This document shows, piece after piece, positions 47,677 to 55,780 of a stretch of DNA of 64,000 bases. Position 1 is the stretch's first letter, and the number at the start of each line of letters is the position of its first letter. A program made the position numbers and the translations under genes. Location: the NCBI RefSeq assembly GCF_002924365.1, contig NZ_PQWB01000047.1, positions 1 through 64,000 on the forward strand, given 5' to 3'. The stretch is from Chromobacterium alticapitis (GTDB lineage Bacteria; Pseudomonadota; Gammaproteobacteria; Burkholderiales; Chromobacteriaceae). The notes beneath the pieces are model-generated. The model made no database searches, had not been told where the DNA came from, and saw nothing but the letters and a program-made list of their open reading frames with translations.

Positions 47677-48627
47677 ATGCCTGATTTTTCCCCTGTCGAC
47701 CTGTCTGTCACCTGGCTGGGCCGGACCATGCCTGGCTGCCTGTACAACGCGTCCGGCGTGTGGTGCCGAGAGGAGGACGAGTTGGAGGCTGTGCGCGCCT
47801 CCGCGGCCGCGGCCCTTATCAGCAAGAGCGCCACGCTGGCGCCGCGCGAGGGCAATCCAGAGCCGCGCTACCATCGCACGGCGCTTGGCAGCATCAACTC
47901 CATGGGCCTGCCCAACCGCGGCTTCGCCTATTATCTGGATTACGCGCGCCGCTACGATTACGCCTGCGGCAAGCCGCTGTTCCTGTCCTTGTCCGGCATG
48001 ACGCTGGAGGACAATCTGACCATGCTGCGCACGCTGGCGGCGGCGGGGCTGCCGGCCATCCCTGAGATCAACCTGTCCTGTCCCAATGTGCCGGGCAAGC
48101 CGCAGCTGGGCTATGACTTCGTCGCCACGACGGAGGCGCTGAACGCTTTCGATCAAGCCTGGCCGGGCCGCTATGGCGTCAAGCTGCCGCCGTATTTCGA
48201 TCAGGCGCATTTCGCTGCCATGGCGGAGATCTTGAACCGCCATCCGCGGCTGGCCTTTGTCACTTGCATCAACTCGATAGGCAATGGCTTGGTGGTGGAC
48301 ATCGACAGCGAGGCCGTGGCGATCAAGCCCAAGGATGGCTTGGGTGGCCTGGGCGGCGATTATGTGCTGCCGACGGCGCTGGCCAATGTGCGGGAGTTTT
48401 ACCGCCTGTTGCCGGGCAAGGACATCGTCGGCTGCGGCGGCGTCAGGAGCGGGCGCGAGGCCTTTATGCACATCCTGGCCGGCGCGCGCGCGGTGCAGGT
48501 GGGCACCTGCCTCTATCACGAAGGTCCGGCTGCCTTCGCCCGCATCGCCGCGGAACTGGCGGAGTTGATGCAGGCCAAGGGCTACCGCAAGCTGGATGAC
48601 TTTCGCGGCCGGCTGCGCACGCTGTAA
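47677..48627 (+). CDS. pyrD: Dihydroorotate dehydrogenase, class 1A type
   Basis: The 316-residue cytosolic flavoenzyme resembles the fumarate-dependent class 1A dihydroorotate dehydrogenase of Lactococcus (PyrDA) and of trypanosomatids. Family signatures: YNASGVWC, SKSATLAPREGNPEPRYH, LGSINSMGLPN, EINLSCPNVPGKPQLGYD with the catalytic Cys135, VKLPPYFD and KPKDGLGGLGGDYVLPTALANVR. It lacks the N-terminal membrane anchor of the class 2 enzyme usual in proteobacteria. AAGCGGAG precedes ATG 47677. It oxidises dihydroorotate to orotate in pyrimidine synthesis. Confidence 0.9.
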   Translation: MPDFSPVDLSVTWLGRTMPGCLYNASGVWCREEDELEAVRASAAAALISKSATLAPREGNPEPRYHRTALGSINSMGLPNRGFAYYLDYARRYDYACGKPLFLSLSGMTLEDNLTMLRTLAAAGLPAIPEINLSCPNVPGKPQLGYDFVATTEALNAFDQAWPGRYGVKLPPYFDQAHFAAMAEILNRHPRLAFVTCINSIGNGLVVDIDSEAVAIKPKDGLGGLGGDYVLPTALANVREFYRLLPGKDIVGCGGVRSGREAFMHILAGARAVQVGTCLYHEGPAAFARIAAELAELMQAKGYRKLDDFRGRLRTL

Positions 48628-48629
48628 GT

Positions 48630-49409
48630 CTAGTCGAAGCGCCAGCACGCCATGGATAGCGAGCCGCTGCGCCAGTCGTCGTGCAGCTTGATGGGCGGGG
48701 CATCGTCGCTGGCGGCTCCCAGCGCCACCAGCAGCGGCTGGAAGTGCTCGTCGCTGGGGTGATTCTCGCGGGCGTGGGGCGCTTGCCGCTGCCAGGCGAT
48801 CACGTCGTCTCGCCGGTTTTCCAGCAAGGCTTGGTCCATCCAGTCGGCGAAGCCGGTCGCCCACGGCGCGGGCGCGCTGCCGTCGCGGCCCAGCTCCCAT
48901 AGATTATGGGTGTAGCTGCCGCTGCCTATGATCAGCACGTTTTCCTCGCGCAGCGGCCGCAAGGTGCGGCCCAGCGCGTAATGTTCCTCCGCGCCGGCGC
49001 GATGATGCAGCGAAACCATCACGAGAGGTATGTCGGCCTGCGGAAACATCAGCATCAGCGGCGTCCACATGCCGTGGTCCAGCGGCCGCTCGCGCGTGAT
49101 GGCGACCGGCAGGCCGGCGTCGTCCAGCAGGCCGGCGACGCGGCCGGCCAGTTCCGTGTCGGTGGCGGCCGGATAGCGCATGGTGCGCAGAATGGGCGGG
49201 AAGCCGCCGAAGTCGTACATGGTATCGGGGCGCGGCTGCAGATTGACGGCGTATACGCGCTCCTCCCAGTGGGCGGATACGATGACGATGGCGCGCGGGC
49301 GCGGCCAGTCGCGGCCCAGTTGTTCCAGGAAGCGGCGGGTGGGGCTGTCTTCGATCGGCAGGGTGGGCGCGCCGTGGGAGAGGAATAAGGCGGCTTGCGT
49401 GGTGTTCAT
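48630..49409 (-). CDS. LigB-type extradiol dioxygenase (YgiD/DODA family)
   Basis: The 259-residue protein belongs to the class III extradiol dioxygenases. Possible metal ligands are His in LSHGAPTL, His in VSAHWEE and the distal HH in VSLHHRAG. YgiD in E. coli acts as a Zn-dependent 4,5-DOPA dioxygenase, plants use it for betalain pigments. The natural substrate here is unknown. Its stop lies three bases from the convergent pyrD stop. Confidence 0.85.
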   Translation of the reverse strand: MNTTQAALFLSHGAPTLPIEDSPTRRFLEQLGRDWPRPRAIVIVSAHWEERVYAVNLQPRPDTMYDFGGFPPILRTMRYPAATDTELAGRVAGLLDDAGLPVAITRERPLDHGMWTPLMLMFPQADIPLVMVSLHHRAGAEEHYALGRTLRPLREENVLIIGSGSYTHNLWELGRDGSAPAPWATGFADWMDQALLENRRDDVIAWQRQAPHARENHPSDEHFQPLLVALGAASDDAPPIKLHDDWRSGSLSMACWRFD

Positions 49410-49543
49410 GATGGTGTGCCTGCAATGGTATATGGCGACAGCTTACGCCGCGGCAGGTTCTGGAAAAACGGCGGTTTTCTCACTTAATTGTTTCCATGGG
49501 ATAAACAGTGAGGCGGGCGTTGCGCGCTTTCATGGCGAAGACG

Positions 49544-49567
49544 CAAAAAAACCCGGCCAGGCCGGGT
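49544..49567 (-). terminator. Terminator of rdgC
   Basis: ACCCGGCC-T-GGCCGGGT followed on the minus strand by TTTTTTG, 20 bp beyond the rdgC stop. Confidence 0.88.
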
Positions 49568-49587
49568 GTTATTGCTTGAACGGAAGT

Positions 49588-50571
49588 TCAATCCCAGGGC
49601 ACATCGGCGGTATCGCCAGAATTCGCCGAGGGCGCGGCGGCCGGCGCGCTTGCCGCGCTGGGCGACGTCTGGCTGTCTTCCAGGCCTCCCAGGGCTTCCA
49701 CCAGCGCTTCCACCAATTCCCCCAGCTCTTCGTTCATCAGGATGAAGGTGGCTTCGAACAGGCTTTCACGATCATCGCCGGCGTGGCTGGCTTCGTCCTG
49801 CAGCACGTCCAGAAACTGGATGCGCTTCAGTTGCAGGGTGTCGGTCAGCTGGAAGCGAATCTTCTCGTTCCAGATCAGGCCCAGCTTGGTGGCCTGCTTG
49901 CCGGTGGCGATATGCTGGCGGATCTCGTCGCTGGTCAGGTCGATGCGGCTGCAGCGCACCACGGCGCCGTTCTCGCTGCCGTCCTTCAGCTCGCAGTCCG
50001 CGTCCAGCTCAAAGCCGCCGGGCGCTTCACCGGCCGCCAGCCAGTCCGTCATCGCGGTGTGCGGCGCCAGCTTGGTCCGCGGCAGGGCGGCCGGAAACGG
50101 CGGCAGCGCCTCGCGCAGCTTGGAGACCAGCGCCTCGGCCTTGCTGGAGGAGCCGGAGTCCACCATCAGCCAGCCGCGGGCGATGTCCAGATAGGCGCTG
50201 GTACGGCCGCTGCGGACGAAGGCGCGCGGCAGCAGGTCGTCGGTGACCTGTTCCTTCAAGGCCTGCTTTTCCTTGCGGCCTACCTTGCGCAGCTCCTTGT
50301 CCTCGATCTCCTGCGCCTTCATTTCGACGAAATCGCGGATCACCGAAGCCGGCAATACCTTGTCTTCGCGCCGCATGGAAACCAGCAGGCTGCCGCGCGT
50401 GGCATAAACCGGCGCGTCCAGATGGCCGGCTGGGGCGACCCAGCCTTCGCTGAACCAATCCAGGCCCATGCAGGGTTGAAACGGACGTTTTTCCAATGCC
50501 TGCAACAGCTTATCGGCGTCCACCAGGCTTTCGCCGCTCAATCGATAAAAAGATAGTTGCCTAAACCACAT
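49588..50571 (-). CDS. rdgC: Recombination-associated protein RdgC
   Basis: The 327-residue DNA-binding protein starts MWFRQLSFYRL and contains FVRSGRTSAYLDIARGWLMVDSGSSSKAE and SDEIRQHIATGKQATKLGLIWNEKIRF, as in RdgC. It forms ring dimers on DNA and limits RecA action; in Neisseria it influences pilin variation. The C-terminal Ala/Ser/Pro-rich tail (about 25 residues) is probably disordered. Confidence 0.94.
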   Translation of the reverse strand: MWFRQLSFYRLSGESLVDADKLLQALEKRPFQPCMGLDWFSEGWVAPAGHLDAPVYATRGSLLVSMRREDKVLPASVIRDFVEMKAQEIEDKELRKVGRKEKQALKEQVTDDLLPRAFVRSGRTSAYLDIARGWLMVDSGSSSKAEALVSKLREALPPFPAALPRTKLAPHTAMTDWLAAGEAPGGFELDADCELKDGSENGAVVRCSRIDLTSDEIRQHIATGKQATKLGLIWNEKIRFQLTDTLQLKRIQFLDVLQDEASHAGDDRESLFEATFILMNEELGELVEALVEALGGLEDSQTSPSAASAPAAAPSANSGDTADVPWD

Positions 50572-50665
50572 ATTTGTTCCATAATGCGCGTCCTCTGAAG
50601 CCGTTGATTGTACCGCAGCAAGCGATGCAGCAGCAGATTTTCAGACAAGCAGTTTAGCCGGTCGT

Positions 50666-50742
50666 CGGAGTGTAGCTTAGCCTGGTAGAGCGCTACGTTC
50701 GGGACGTAGAGGCCGGAGGTTCGAATCCTCTCACTCCGACCA
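50666..50742 (+). tRNA. tRNA-Pro (CGG), copy 1
   Basis: 77 nt with encoded CCA. Anticodon loop TTCGGGA gives CGG. Acceptor CGGAGTG pairs with CACTCCG; T-loop GGTTCGAATCC is standard. Confidence 0.95.
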
Positions 50743-50756
50743 GTTAAACAAAATGC

Positions 50757-50785
50757 TTGTCAGTGAATTGCAGATGAGATATAGT
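50757..50785 (+). promoter_or_regulatory. Promoter of the second tRNA-Pro
   Basis: TTGTCA-N17-TATAGT, located between the two tRNA-Pro genes, so the second copy need not depend on read-through. Confidence 0.75.
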
Positions 50786-50814
50786 AGTTTCCCTCGGCGC
50801 AAGTCGAAAAGAAG

Positions 50815-50891
50815 CGGAGTGTAGCTTAGCCTGGTAGAGCGCTACGTTCGGGACGTAGAGGCCGGAGGTTCGAATCCTCTCACTCCGACCA
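50815..50891 (+). tRNA. tRNA-Pro (CGG), copy 2
   Basis: Identical in all 77 positions to the copy beginning 149 bp upstream; anticodon CGG, encoded CCA. Confidence 0.95.
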
Positions 50892-50896
50892 GAATT

Positions 50897-50939
50897 TAAA
50901 AAGCCTTGATTTTCAAATTCAGAGAATCAGGGCTTTTTT
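50897..50939 (+). terminator. Terminator after the tRNA-Pro genes
   Basis: AAAAAGCCTTGATT ... AATCAGGGCTTTTTT, stem with one G-T pair and a six-T run. Confidence 0.8.
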
Positions 50940-50951
50940 ACAGATTGGTTT

Positions 50952-51027
50952 GCCGGTATAGCTCAGTTGGTAGAGCAGCGCATTCGTAATGCGAAGGTCG
51001 GGGGTTCGACTCCTCTTACCGGCACCA
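50952..51027 (+). tRNA. tRNA-Thr (CGT)
   Basis: 76 nt including CCA; anticodon loop TTCGTAA gives CGT. Highly similar to E. coli thrW. Confidence 0.95.
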
Positions 51028-51035
51028 TTAAGATC

Positions 51036-51070
51036 AAGACCCAAGGTTTAGGCCTTGGGTCTTTTCTTTT
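51036..51070 (+). terminator. Terminator after tRNA-Thr
   Basis: AAGACCCAAGG-TTTAGG-CCTTGGGTCTT followed by TTCTTTT. Confidence 0.88.
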
Positions 51071-51152
51071 GCGTTGCTTGCGCGTTAAGGTATTTGGTTT
51101 GATTTGGCGCTGCCGGCGTTAATCGGATTTTGGGAAAATTTAAATAAATCGC

Positions 51153-51181
51153 TTGCCAAGCTGATTTTTTGAGAGTATAGT
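51153..51181 (+). promoter_or_regulatory. Promoter of tRNA-Gln
   Basis: TTGCCA-N17-TATAGT, 38 bp upstream of the tRNA. Confidence 0.8.
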
Positions 51182-51218
51182 TCGTTTCTCTCGAGACGCA
51201 ATGCGGAGCGAGAGGTGT

Positions 51219-51294
51219 TGGCAGTTAGCTCAGTTGGTAGAGCATCGGATTTTGATTCCGAGGGTCACAGGTTCGAGCCCTGTACTGCCTGCCA
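51219..51294 (+). tRNA. tRNA-Gln (TTG)
   Basis: 76 nt with CCA; anticodon loop TTTTGAT gives TTG. The first acceptor pair is T1 opposite T72 (unpaired), the other six pairs are good. A weak first pair is a known identity feature for glutaminyl-tRNA synthetase. Confidence 0.93.
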
Positions 51295-51310
51295 GAGATA
51301 TCAAGCATTT

Positions 51311-51344
51311 AGGCCCGTTCAGATGAGCGGGCCTTTTGCTTTTC
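51311..51344 (+). terminator. Terminator after tRNA-Gln
   Basis: AGGCCCG ... CGGGCCT followed by TTTGCTTTT. Confidence 0.8.
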
Positions 51345-51701
51345 TGAAGGGCTGTAGGCCTATTTTAGACCGTAGCGCCGGGAGGCCTGTTTGGTAACAG
51401 TTTGGTTTATGGCCTAGCGGCTCGCGATGCTTTGCTGGCATGTCTCATTTTGGGCTGTCTATCGCGGCTGCTGTTTGAAATCGCAGTTGCGGAAAGCTGG
51501 CGCCAATCTGTGTTTATGTCCTGCTGGCCAGTGGGTGGGTCCGGCATTGAGTCCATCTAGAAACGTCCTCAAAAACTGGGGTGTCGGACCTGTTCAAATT
51601 TGAGCTGGTCGACTTCCTGCAATGCAGTAACACATTTGTCGCACATCTTGCTGGCTGGTGATTCCAAAGCTCGATGCGTCTCTTCCGCAAGCTGGGAAAG
51701 G
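51345..51701. other. Gene-poor stretch after the tRNA cluster
   Basis: 357 bp with no convincing gene, hairpin or promoter. A plus-strand frame beginning at 51600 runs antisense to the next gene and shows no domain features. Confidence 0.55.
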
Positions 51702-52049
51702 CTAGCGGCGCTCGGTGGTGGTAAATCCGGCGTCGCGCAGGCGCGCTTGCAGTGGCGTCAGGCAGTCTTCCGCGGTTTCGGTGCCGTAGCGTGTTCCGCA
51801 GTACCGCAGGAATGCTTCGCGCTTGCCTGCTGGAATAGTCCCCGCCATAGCGTCGGCCGGGGTAATGGGCGACTCGAATGTCAGCGCGAGCGATGGCCGG
51901 TGCTTGAGAAATAGAGCGGGCCGGGTGTCTGTATTGTATTCATGCGCTGCCGGCGGCATGTCTATGCCGACGGCCGGCCAGGCCGTGAGCGCGAAAGTTA
52001 TCATGACAGCGGCGACTTGCTGCTGCTTGCTCAGTTGCTTCCAGTTCAT
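51702..52049 (-). CDS. Hypothetical protein with N-terminal hydrophobic segment
   Basis: The 115-residue product from ATG 52049 begins MNWKQLSKQQQVAAVMITFALTAWPAVG, probably a signal peptide or anchor. The rest has two cysteines (LRYCGTRYGTETAEDCLTPL) that could form a disulfide in the periplasm. I recognise no domain. It lies alone between tRNA genes in a gene-poor area, with no clear ribosome-binding site, so it could be a degenerate or recently acquired gene. Confidence 0.5.
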   Translation of the reverse strand: MNWKQLSKQQQVAAVMITFALTAWPAVGIDMPPAAHEYNTDTRPALFLKHRPSLALTFESPITPADAMAGTIPAGKREAFLRYCGTRYGTETAEDCLTPLQARLRDAGFTTTERR

Positions 52050-52354
52050 TGCTTGAGTCTCCAGGGGCTGCGCCATTGGCTTGCACTTGTTCGTTTTGCG
52101 GCGCGCGAAATGGTTGAGGCGTGCTTGGTTTAGTCCTTGGTCGAGTGAAGTTGTTCATCATGGCCGGCGTCGCTGTTTTGGCTGTGCTGCTGATGCCTGC
52201 CGTTTGCATGCCTAAAGCTGGACGATGATCTTCCGCAGGTGGGGGGGCTTGGCTGTTTGTTTGGATAGCGGTTGAGAAAGATCAGGCTTTGGCCTGCCAA
52301 TCATGTATTGGTGTCGCTTGGGCGTGTGTTGGGGGTGGGTGATGAAAAACAAAA
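52050..52354. other. Gene-free region upstream of the hypothetical gene
   Basis: 305 bp without a supportable gene or repeat, ending at the tRNA-Ser terminator. Confidence 0.5.
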
Positions 52355-52376
52355 AAGCCCTGATTTCTCAGGGCTT
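52355..52376 (-). terminator. Terminator of tRNA-Ser
   Basis: AAGCCCTGA-GAAA-TCAGGGCTT on the minus strand followed by TTTTGTTTTT. Confidence 0.9.
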
Positions 52377-52389
52377 GTTTGCGTTCTAC

Positions 52390-52479
<90 letters not shown>

Positions 52480-52498
52480 GGTGTCAGTCGAGGAGCGC

Positions 52499-52527
52499 AT
52501 TATGGGTGGGGCGGGAAATTCTGTCAA
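52499..52527 (-). promoter_or_regulatory. Promoter of tRNA-Ser
   Basis: On the minus strand TTGACA-N17-CATAAT, 20 bp upstream of the tRNA. Confidence 0.85.
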
Positions 52528-52548
52528 TAGAATTTATAGCTCACCTAT

Positions 52549-52576
52549 AAAAAACGCCACCGCGAAGGGTGGCGTT
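52549..52576 (-). terminator. Terminator of the symporter gene
   Basis: AACGCCACC / GGTGGCGTT with a short loop, followed on the minus strand by TTTATAGG. Confidence 0.8.
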
Positions 52577-52594
52577 GGCGGGGGCGAAAGCAGC

Positions 52595-53830
52595 TCAGTG
52601 GCGCTTCAGCTCGCCTTCCCATTTGGCGACCACGGCGGTGGCGATGGAGTTGCCCACCACATTGGTGGCGGAGCGGCCCATGTCCAGGAAGTGGTCGATG
52701 CCGAGCAGCAGCAGCAGGCCGGCTTCCGGGATATTGAATTGCGCCAGCGTGGCGGCGATCACCACCAAAGAGGCGCGCGGCACGCCGGCCATGCCCTTGG
52801 AGGTCAGCATCAGGATCAGCAGCATGGAGATTTCCTGCGCCAGCGTCAGATCGATACCGTAGGCCTGGGCGATGAAGATCACTGCGAAAGTGCAGTACAT
52901 CATCGAGCCGTCCAGGTTGAAGGAGTAGCCCATCGGCAGCACGAAGCTGGCGATCTTGTTGGACACGCCGAAGCGCTCCAGTTGTTCCAGGGTTTTCGGG
53001 TAGGCGGCTTCGGAGCTGGCGGTGGTGAAGGACAGCAGCAGCGGTTCCTTGATCATGCCCATCAGGTGCAACAGGCGCGGGCCGACGATCAGCACGCCGA
53101 CGGCGATCAGCAGCGCCCACAGAATGCCGATGGACAGGTAGAACTGGGCCATGAACTTGCCGTAGGTGCCGAGGATGGACAGGCCTTCCTTGGCCACGGT
53201 GGCGGCGATGGCGCCGAACACGGCCAGCGGGGCGAAGTTCATCACGTAGCTGGTGACTTTCAGCATCACGTGGGCGATCACGTCGATGACGTCGATCAGC
53301 GCCTTGGAGCGTTCGCCCAGCGCGGCCATCGCGCTGCCGAAGAACACCGAGAAGATCACGATCTGCAGGATTTCGTTGTTGGCCATCGCCTCGAACACGC
53401 TCTTGGGAATGGCGTGGGTGACGAAGTCCTTCAGCGAGATCGCGCCGGCCTTGATGCCGGAGTCGGCGTGCAGGTCCGGCAGCGGCAGATTCAGCGCCAC
53501 GCCCGGCTTCAGAATGTTGACCATGATCAGGCCCAGGGTCAGCGAAACCAGCGAAGCGCTGATGAACCAGGCCATGGTCTTGCCGCCGATGCGGCCCACC
53601 GATTTGGCGTCGCCCATTTTTGCGATGCCGACCACCAGCGTGGAGATCACCAAGGGGGCGATGATCATCTTGATCAGGCGCAGGAAGATGTCGGTGAGGA
53701 TGGACATGCCGTCGGCGAAGGATTTGATCGCGGCGGCGTCATTGCCGGCGTACTGACGGAAGAAGTAGCCAGCCAAGATGCCCAGCAGCATCCCGGCCAG
53801 GATGAAGGCCGTGAGTTTTTTCGACTTCAT
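52595..53830 (-). CDS. Dicarboxylate/amino acid:cation symporter (DAACS family)
   Basis: The 411-residue inner-membrane protein belongs to the family of GltP, GltT and DctA. N-terminal LTAFILAGMLLGILAGYFF, IKMIIAPLVISTLVVGIAKMGD, the serine-rich SFTTASSEAAYPKTLEQL (hairpin HP1), FVLPMGYSFNLDGSMMY and the C-terminal NVVGNSIATAVVAKWEGEL (TM8 Asp/Asn region) are visible. Substrate could be glutamate/aspartate or C4-dicarboxylates; sequence alone does not decide. It is a single-gene unit. Confidence 0.9.
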   Translation of the reverse strand: MKSKKLTAFILAGMLLGILAGYFFRQYAGNDAAAIKSFADGMSILTDIFLRLIKMIIAPLVISTLVVGIAKMGDAKSVGRIGGKTMAWFISASLVSLTLGLIMVNILKPGVALNLPLPDLHADSGIKAGAISLKDFVTHAIPKSVFEAMANNEILQIVIFSVFFGSAMAALGERSKALIDVIDVIAHVMLKVTSYVMNFAPLAVFGAIAATVAKEGLSILGTYGKFMAQFYLSIGILWALLIAVGVLIVGPRLLHLMGMIKEPLLLSFTTASSEAAYPKTLEQLERFGVSNKIASFVLPMGYSFNLDGSMMYCTFAVIFIAQAYGIDLTLAQEISMLLILMLTSKGMAGVPRASLVVIAATLAQFNIPEAGLLLLLGIDHFLDMGRSATNVVGNSIATAVVAKWEGELKRH

Positions 53831-54226
53831 TAGAGTTGTTCCTGTCTGTGACGATTCTAAACGAGCGTAGCGTTTTCGTAACATGACATTCGCGTGGCGA
53901 TCCTGTCGCGAAAACGCGCCGGAAGTCCGGCAAGCAGCGAGAAGTTGGCCGGGTGATTTATTGTTTTTAGACCCGATTACGAGGAATTCGCCTGCAATTG
54001 TCTGACAGGCGGGGCCGGCCGAAGGGAAGCGATTATAGTGCGTTAGCGCTGGCTTGTCTTGGCAGGATTTCGGTAATTGCTTTTCAGATTCGAATGTGCA
54101 TGGCGCTATTTTATGGCGCAGGTGGTTCTTTTTTGCGGAATCGGGACGGGAGGCGGCTGGTAGCGGGATTTTAAGCAATAAAAAGGGCGGCCATGGCCGC
54201 CCGTGTAGTGGCTGGACAACACGCGC
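53831..54226. other. Intergenic region upstream of the symporter
   Basis: 396 bp between the symporter start and the barstar stop (both minus strand). It must contain the symporter promoter; I see no clear operator. A minus-strand open frame (54106-54369) overlaps barstar in another frame and is not supported. Confidence 0.55.
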
Positions 54227-54505
54227 CTAGTGATGGATGTCCAGCGTGACGTCGCCGCGTTCTTCCGCCACGGCCTCCAGGATTTCCAGAATGGTGGCGT
54301 AGAGGTCCGCGCCCAGCGCCAGCTTCGCTTCGTCTGTGTCGCGCCAGACCAGTTCGAACGGGCCTGCAACGTCTTGGCTCAGGCTGTCGTACAGCGCGTC
54401 CAGGTTGCGGCCGAAGTGCGCGGGCAGCCGCAGCTGCCGGCTCAGTTCGTCAAACAACTGCTCCAGGCTGCGGATGCCGCGCAGCTCGCAAACGATTACC
54501 GACAT
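54227..54505 (-). CDS. Barstar-family ribonuclease inhibitor
   Basis: The 92-residue protein is a barstar homologue: LRGIRSLEQLFDELSRQLRLPAHFGRNLDALYDSLSQDV is the conserved helix pair that plugs the RNase active site. It has no signal peptide and stays in the cytosol, protecting the cell. Its start overlaps the stop of the RNase gene by ten bases, so both are made from one message. Confidence 0.92.
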   Translation of the reverse strand: MSVIVCELRGIRSLEQLFDELSRQLRLPAHFGRNLDALYDSLSQDVAGPFELVWRDTDEAKLALGADLYATILEILEAVAEERGDVTLDIHH

Positions 54506-54939
54506 GGCGCTACCTCGATGAAGCTGTTGTAGTGGTCTACTGTGACGAAGCGCTGGCCTTGCTGGCTGAAGATCAGTCTATAGGCGCCGCGTTTGCCGCC
54601 TTTATAGTTCAAGTCCGCTTCCTGCCACTTGCCGGCGGGCAGGCGTTTTTCATAGTTGCCGAAGCGGTCGCCGCCTATGGACTTGCCTTTCAGATCCGGC
54701 TGCTTCCACAGGCTGCGGCCCGGCTGCCAGCCTGCGGCCTGGGCTTGGCGCTTGGTGACGAATTTTTCCGGCAACTTGCCGTCGCGGTTCAGGCTGCTCA
54801 GGGTGTCGGCCAGTTCGGTCGCGTTCAGGCGATTGCCGACTTGGCGATTGGCCTGGGCGGCGGCCTCGGTGCAACTGGATTGGGCCAGCGCCGGCAGGCT
54901 GAAGGCGGCCAGCAGTAGCAGGAGAGATGTTTTTTTCAT
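54496..54939 (-). CDS. Exported barnase-family ribonuclease
   Basis: The 147-residue protein has a signal peptide (MKKTSLLLLLAAFSLPALA) and a barnase-type RNase domain. The catalytic residues are Glu107 (WQEADLNY), Arg121 (AYRLIFS) and His136 (VDHYNSF), matching barnase Glu73, Arg87 and His102. GGDRFGNYEKRLP is the guanine-binding region. Cys23 and Cys146 could form a disulfide. The enzyme cleaves RNA after G in the periplasm or outside. The matching inhibitor is encoded immediately downstream. An ATG at 54957 would add six residues. Confidence 0.92.
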   Translation of the reverse strand: MKKTSLLLLLAAFSLPALAQSSCTEAAAQANRQVGNRLNATELADTLSSLNRDGKLPEKFVTKRQAQAAGWQPGRSLWKQPDLKGKSIGGDRFGNYEKRLPAGKWQEADLNYKGGKRGAYRLIFSQQGQRFVTVDHYNSFIEVAPCR

Positions 54940-54997
54940 GTTGCGCGTGCCGTTCATGAGAGGGATGGCATGATTCTAGCTTGCCCGGCGTTCAGGG

Positions 54998-55777
54998 TCA
55001 CGCCAGCGGCACGGACTCCACCGGATACGGCAGGCCTATCAGTTGCGGCAGGCGCAAGGACATGTCGCCGCCGTCGCCCGCCGTGGTGATGAAGCGGCAG
55101 TAGCCGTCGCCCTGGCTGTCGAAACCGTGTTGCTGGATCAGGTCCGCCACGCGGCGGGCGATGGCTTCGGCCGGGTCGTACAGCCGGATCGCGTCGCCGG
55201 TGACTTCACGGATCAGCGGCTCGAGAAACGGGTAATGCGTGCAGCCCAGCGCGATGTGGTCGATGTTTTCGCCCAGCAGCGGCTCCACCACGCGGCGAAC
55301 CAGCGCGCGGGTGCGCTCGCCGGACAGTTCGCCTGCCTCCACTTGCTCCACCCAGCCGTGGCCGGCGCGGCGCAGCACTTGCACGCCTTCGGCGTGGGCA
55401 TCCAGCAGCGTCTGCACGCGCTCGCTGGCCAGCGTGTATTCCGTAGCCAGCACGGCGATGCGGCCGGTCCGGCTCATGGCCGCGGCCGGCTTGATGGCCG
55501 GCTCTATGCCGACGATGGGCAGCGAGAACGCCTCGCGCATGGCGGTGATGGCGGCGGTGGTGGCGGTATTGCAGGCCACTACCAGGATGGTGGCGCCCTG
55601 GCTTTCCAGGTAGCGGCCCACTTTCAGCGCGCGGTCTATGATTTCCTCGCGGCTGCGCGAGCCGTAGGGGCAGTAGGCCTGGTCAGCCAGATAGGTGATG
55701 GGCCAGGCGGGCAGGGCGGCGCGCACCGCGCGCCATACCGACAGCCCGCCCAGGCCGGAATCGTACATCGCGATCAT
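54998..55777 (-). CDS. murI: Glutamate racemase
   Basis: The 259-residue enzyme makes D-glutamate for peptidoglycan. The two catalytic cysteines lie in VACNTATTAAI and ALGCTHYPFLEP; the N-terminus IAMYDSGLGGLSVW is diagnostic. It sits three bases after the apbC stop, probably co-transcribed. Confidence 0.95.
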   Translation of the reverse strand: MIAMYDSGLGGLSVWRAVRAALPAWPITYLADQAYCPYGSRSREEIIDRALKVGRYLESQGATILVVACNTATTAAITAMREAFSLPIVGIEPAIKPAAAMSRTGRIAVLATEYTLASERVQTLLDAHAEGVQVLRRAGHGWVEQVEAGELSGERTRALVRRVVEPLLGENIDHIALGCTHYPFLEPLIREVTGDAIRLYDPAEAIARRVADLIQQHGFDSQGDGYCRFITTAGDGGDMSLRLPQLIGLPYPVESVPLA

Positions 55778-55780
55778 GGC

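Noticed and set aside
51600..51914. Plus-strand frame of 104 codons antisense to the orphan gene
   Set aside because: No domain or signal; the opposite strand has the better candidate with a hydrophobic N-terminus.
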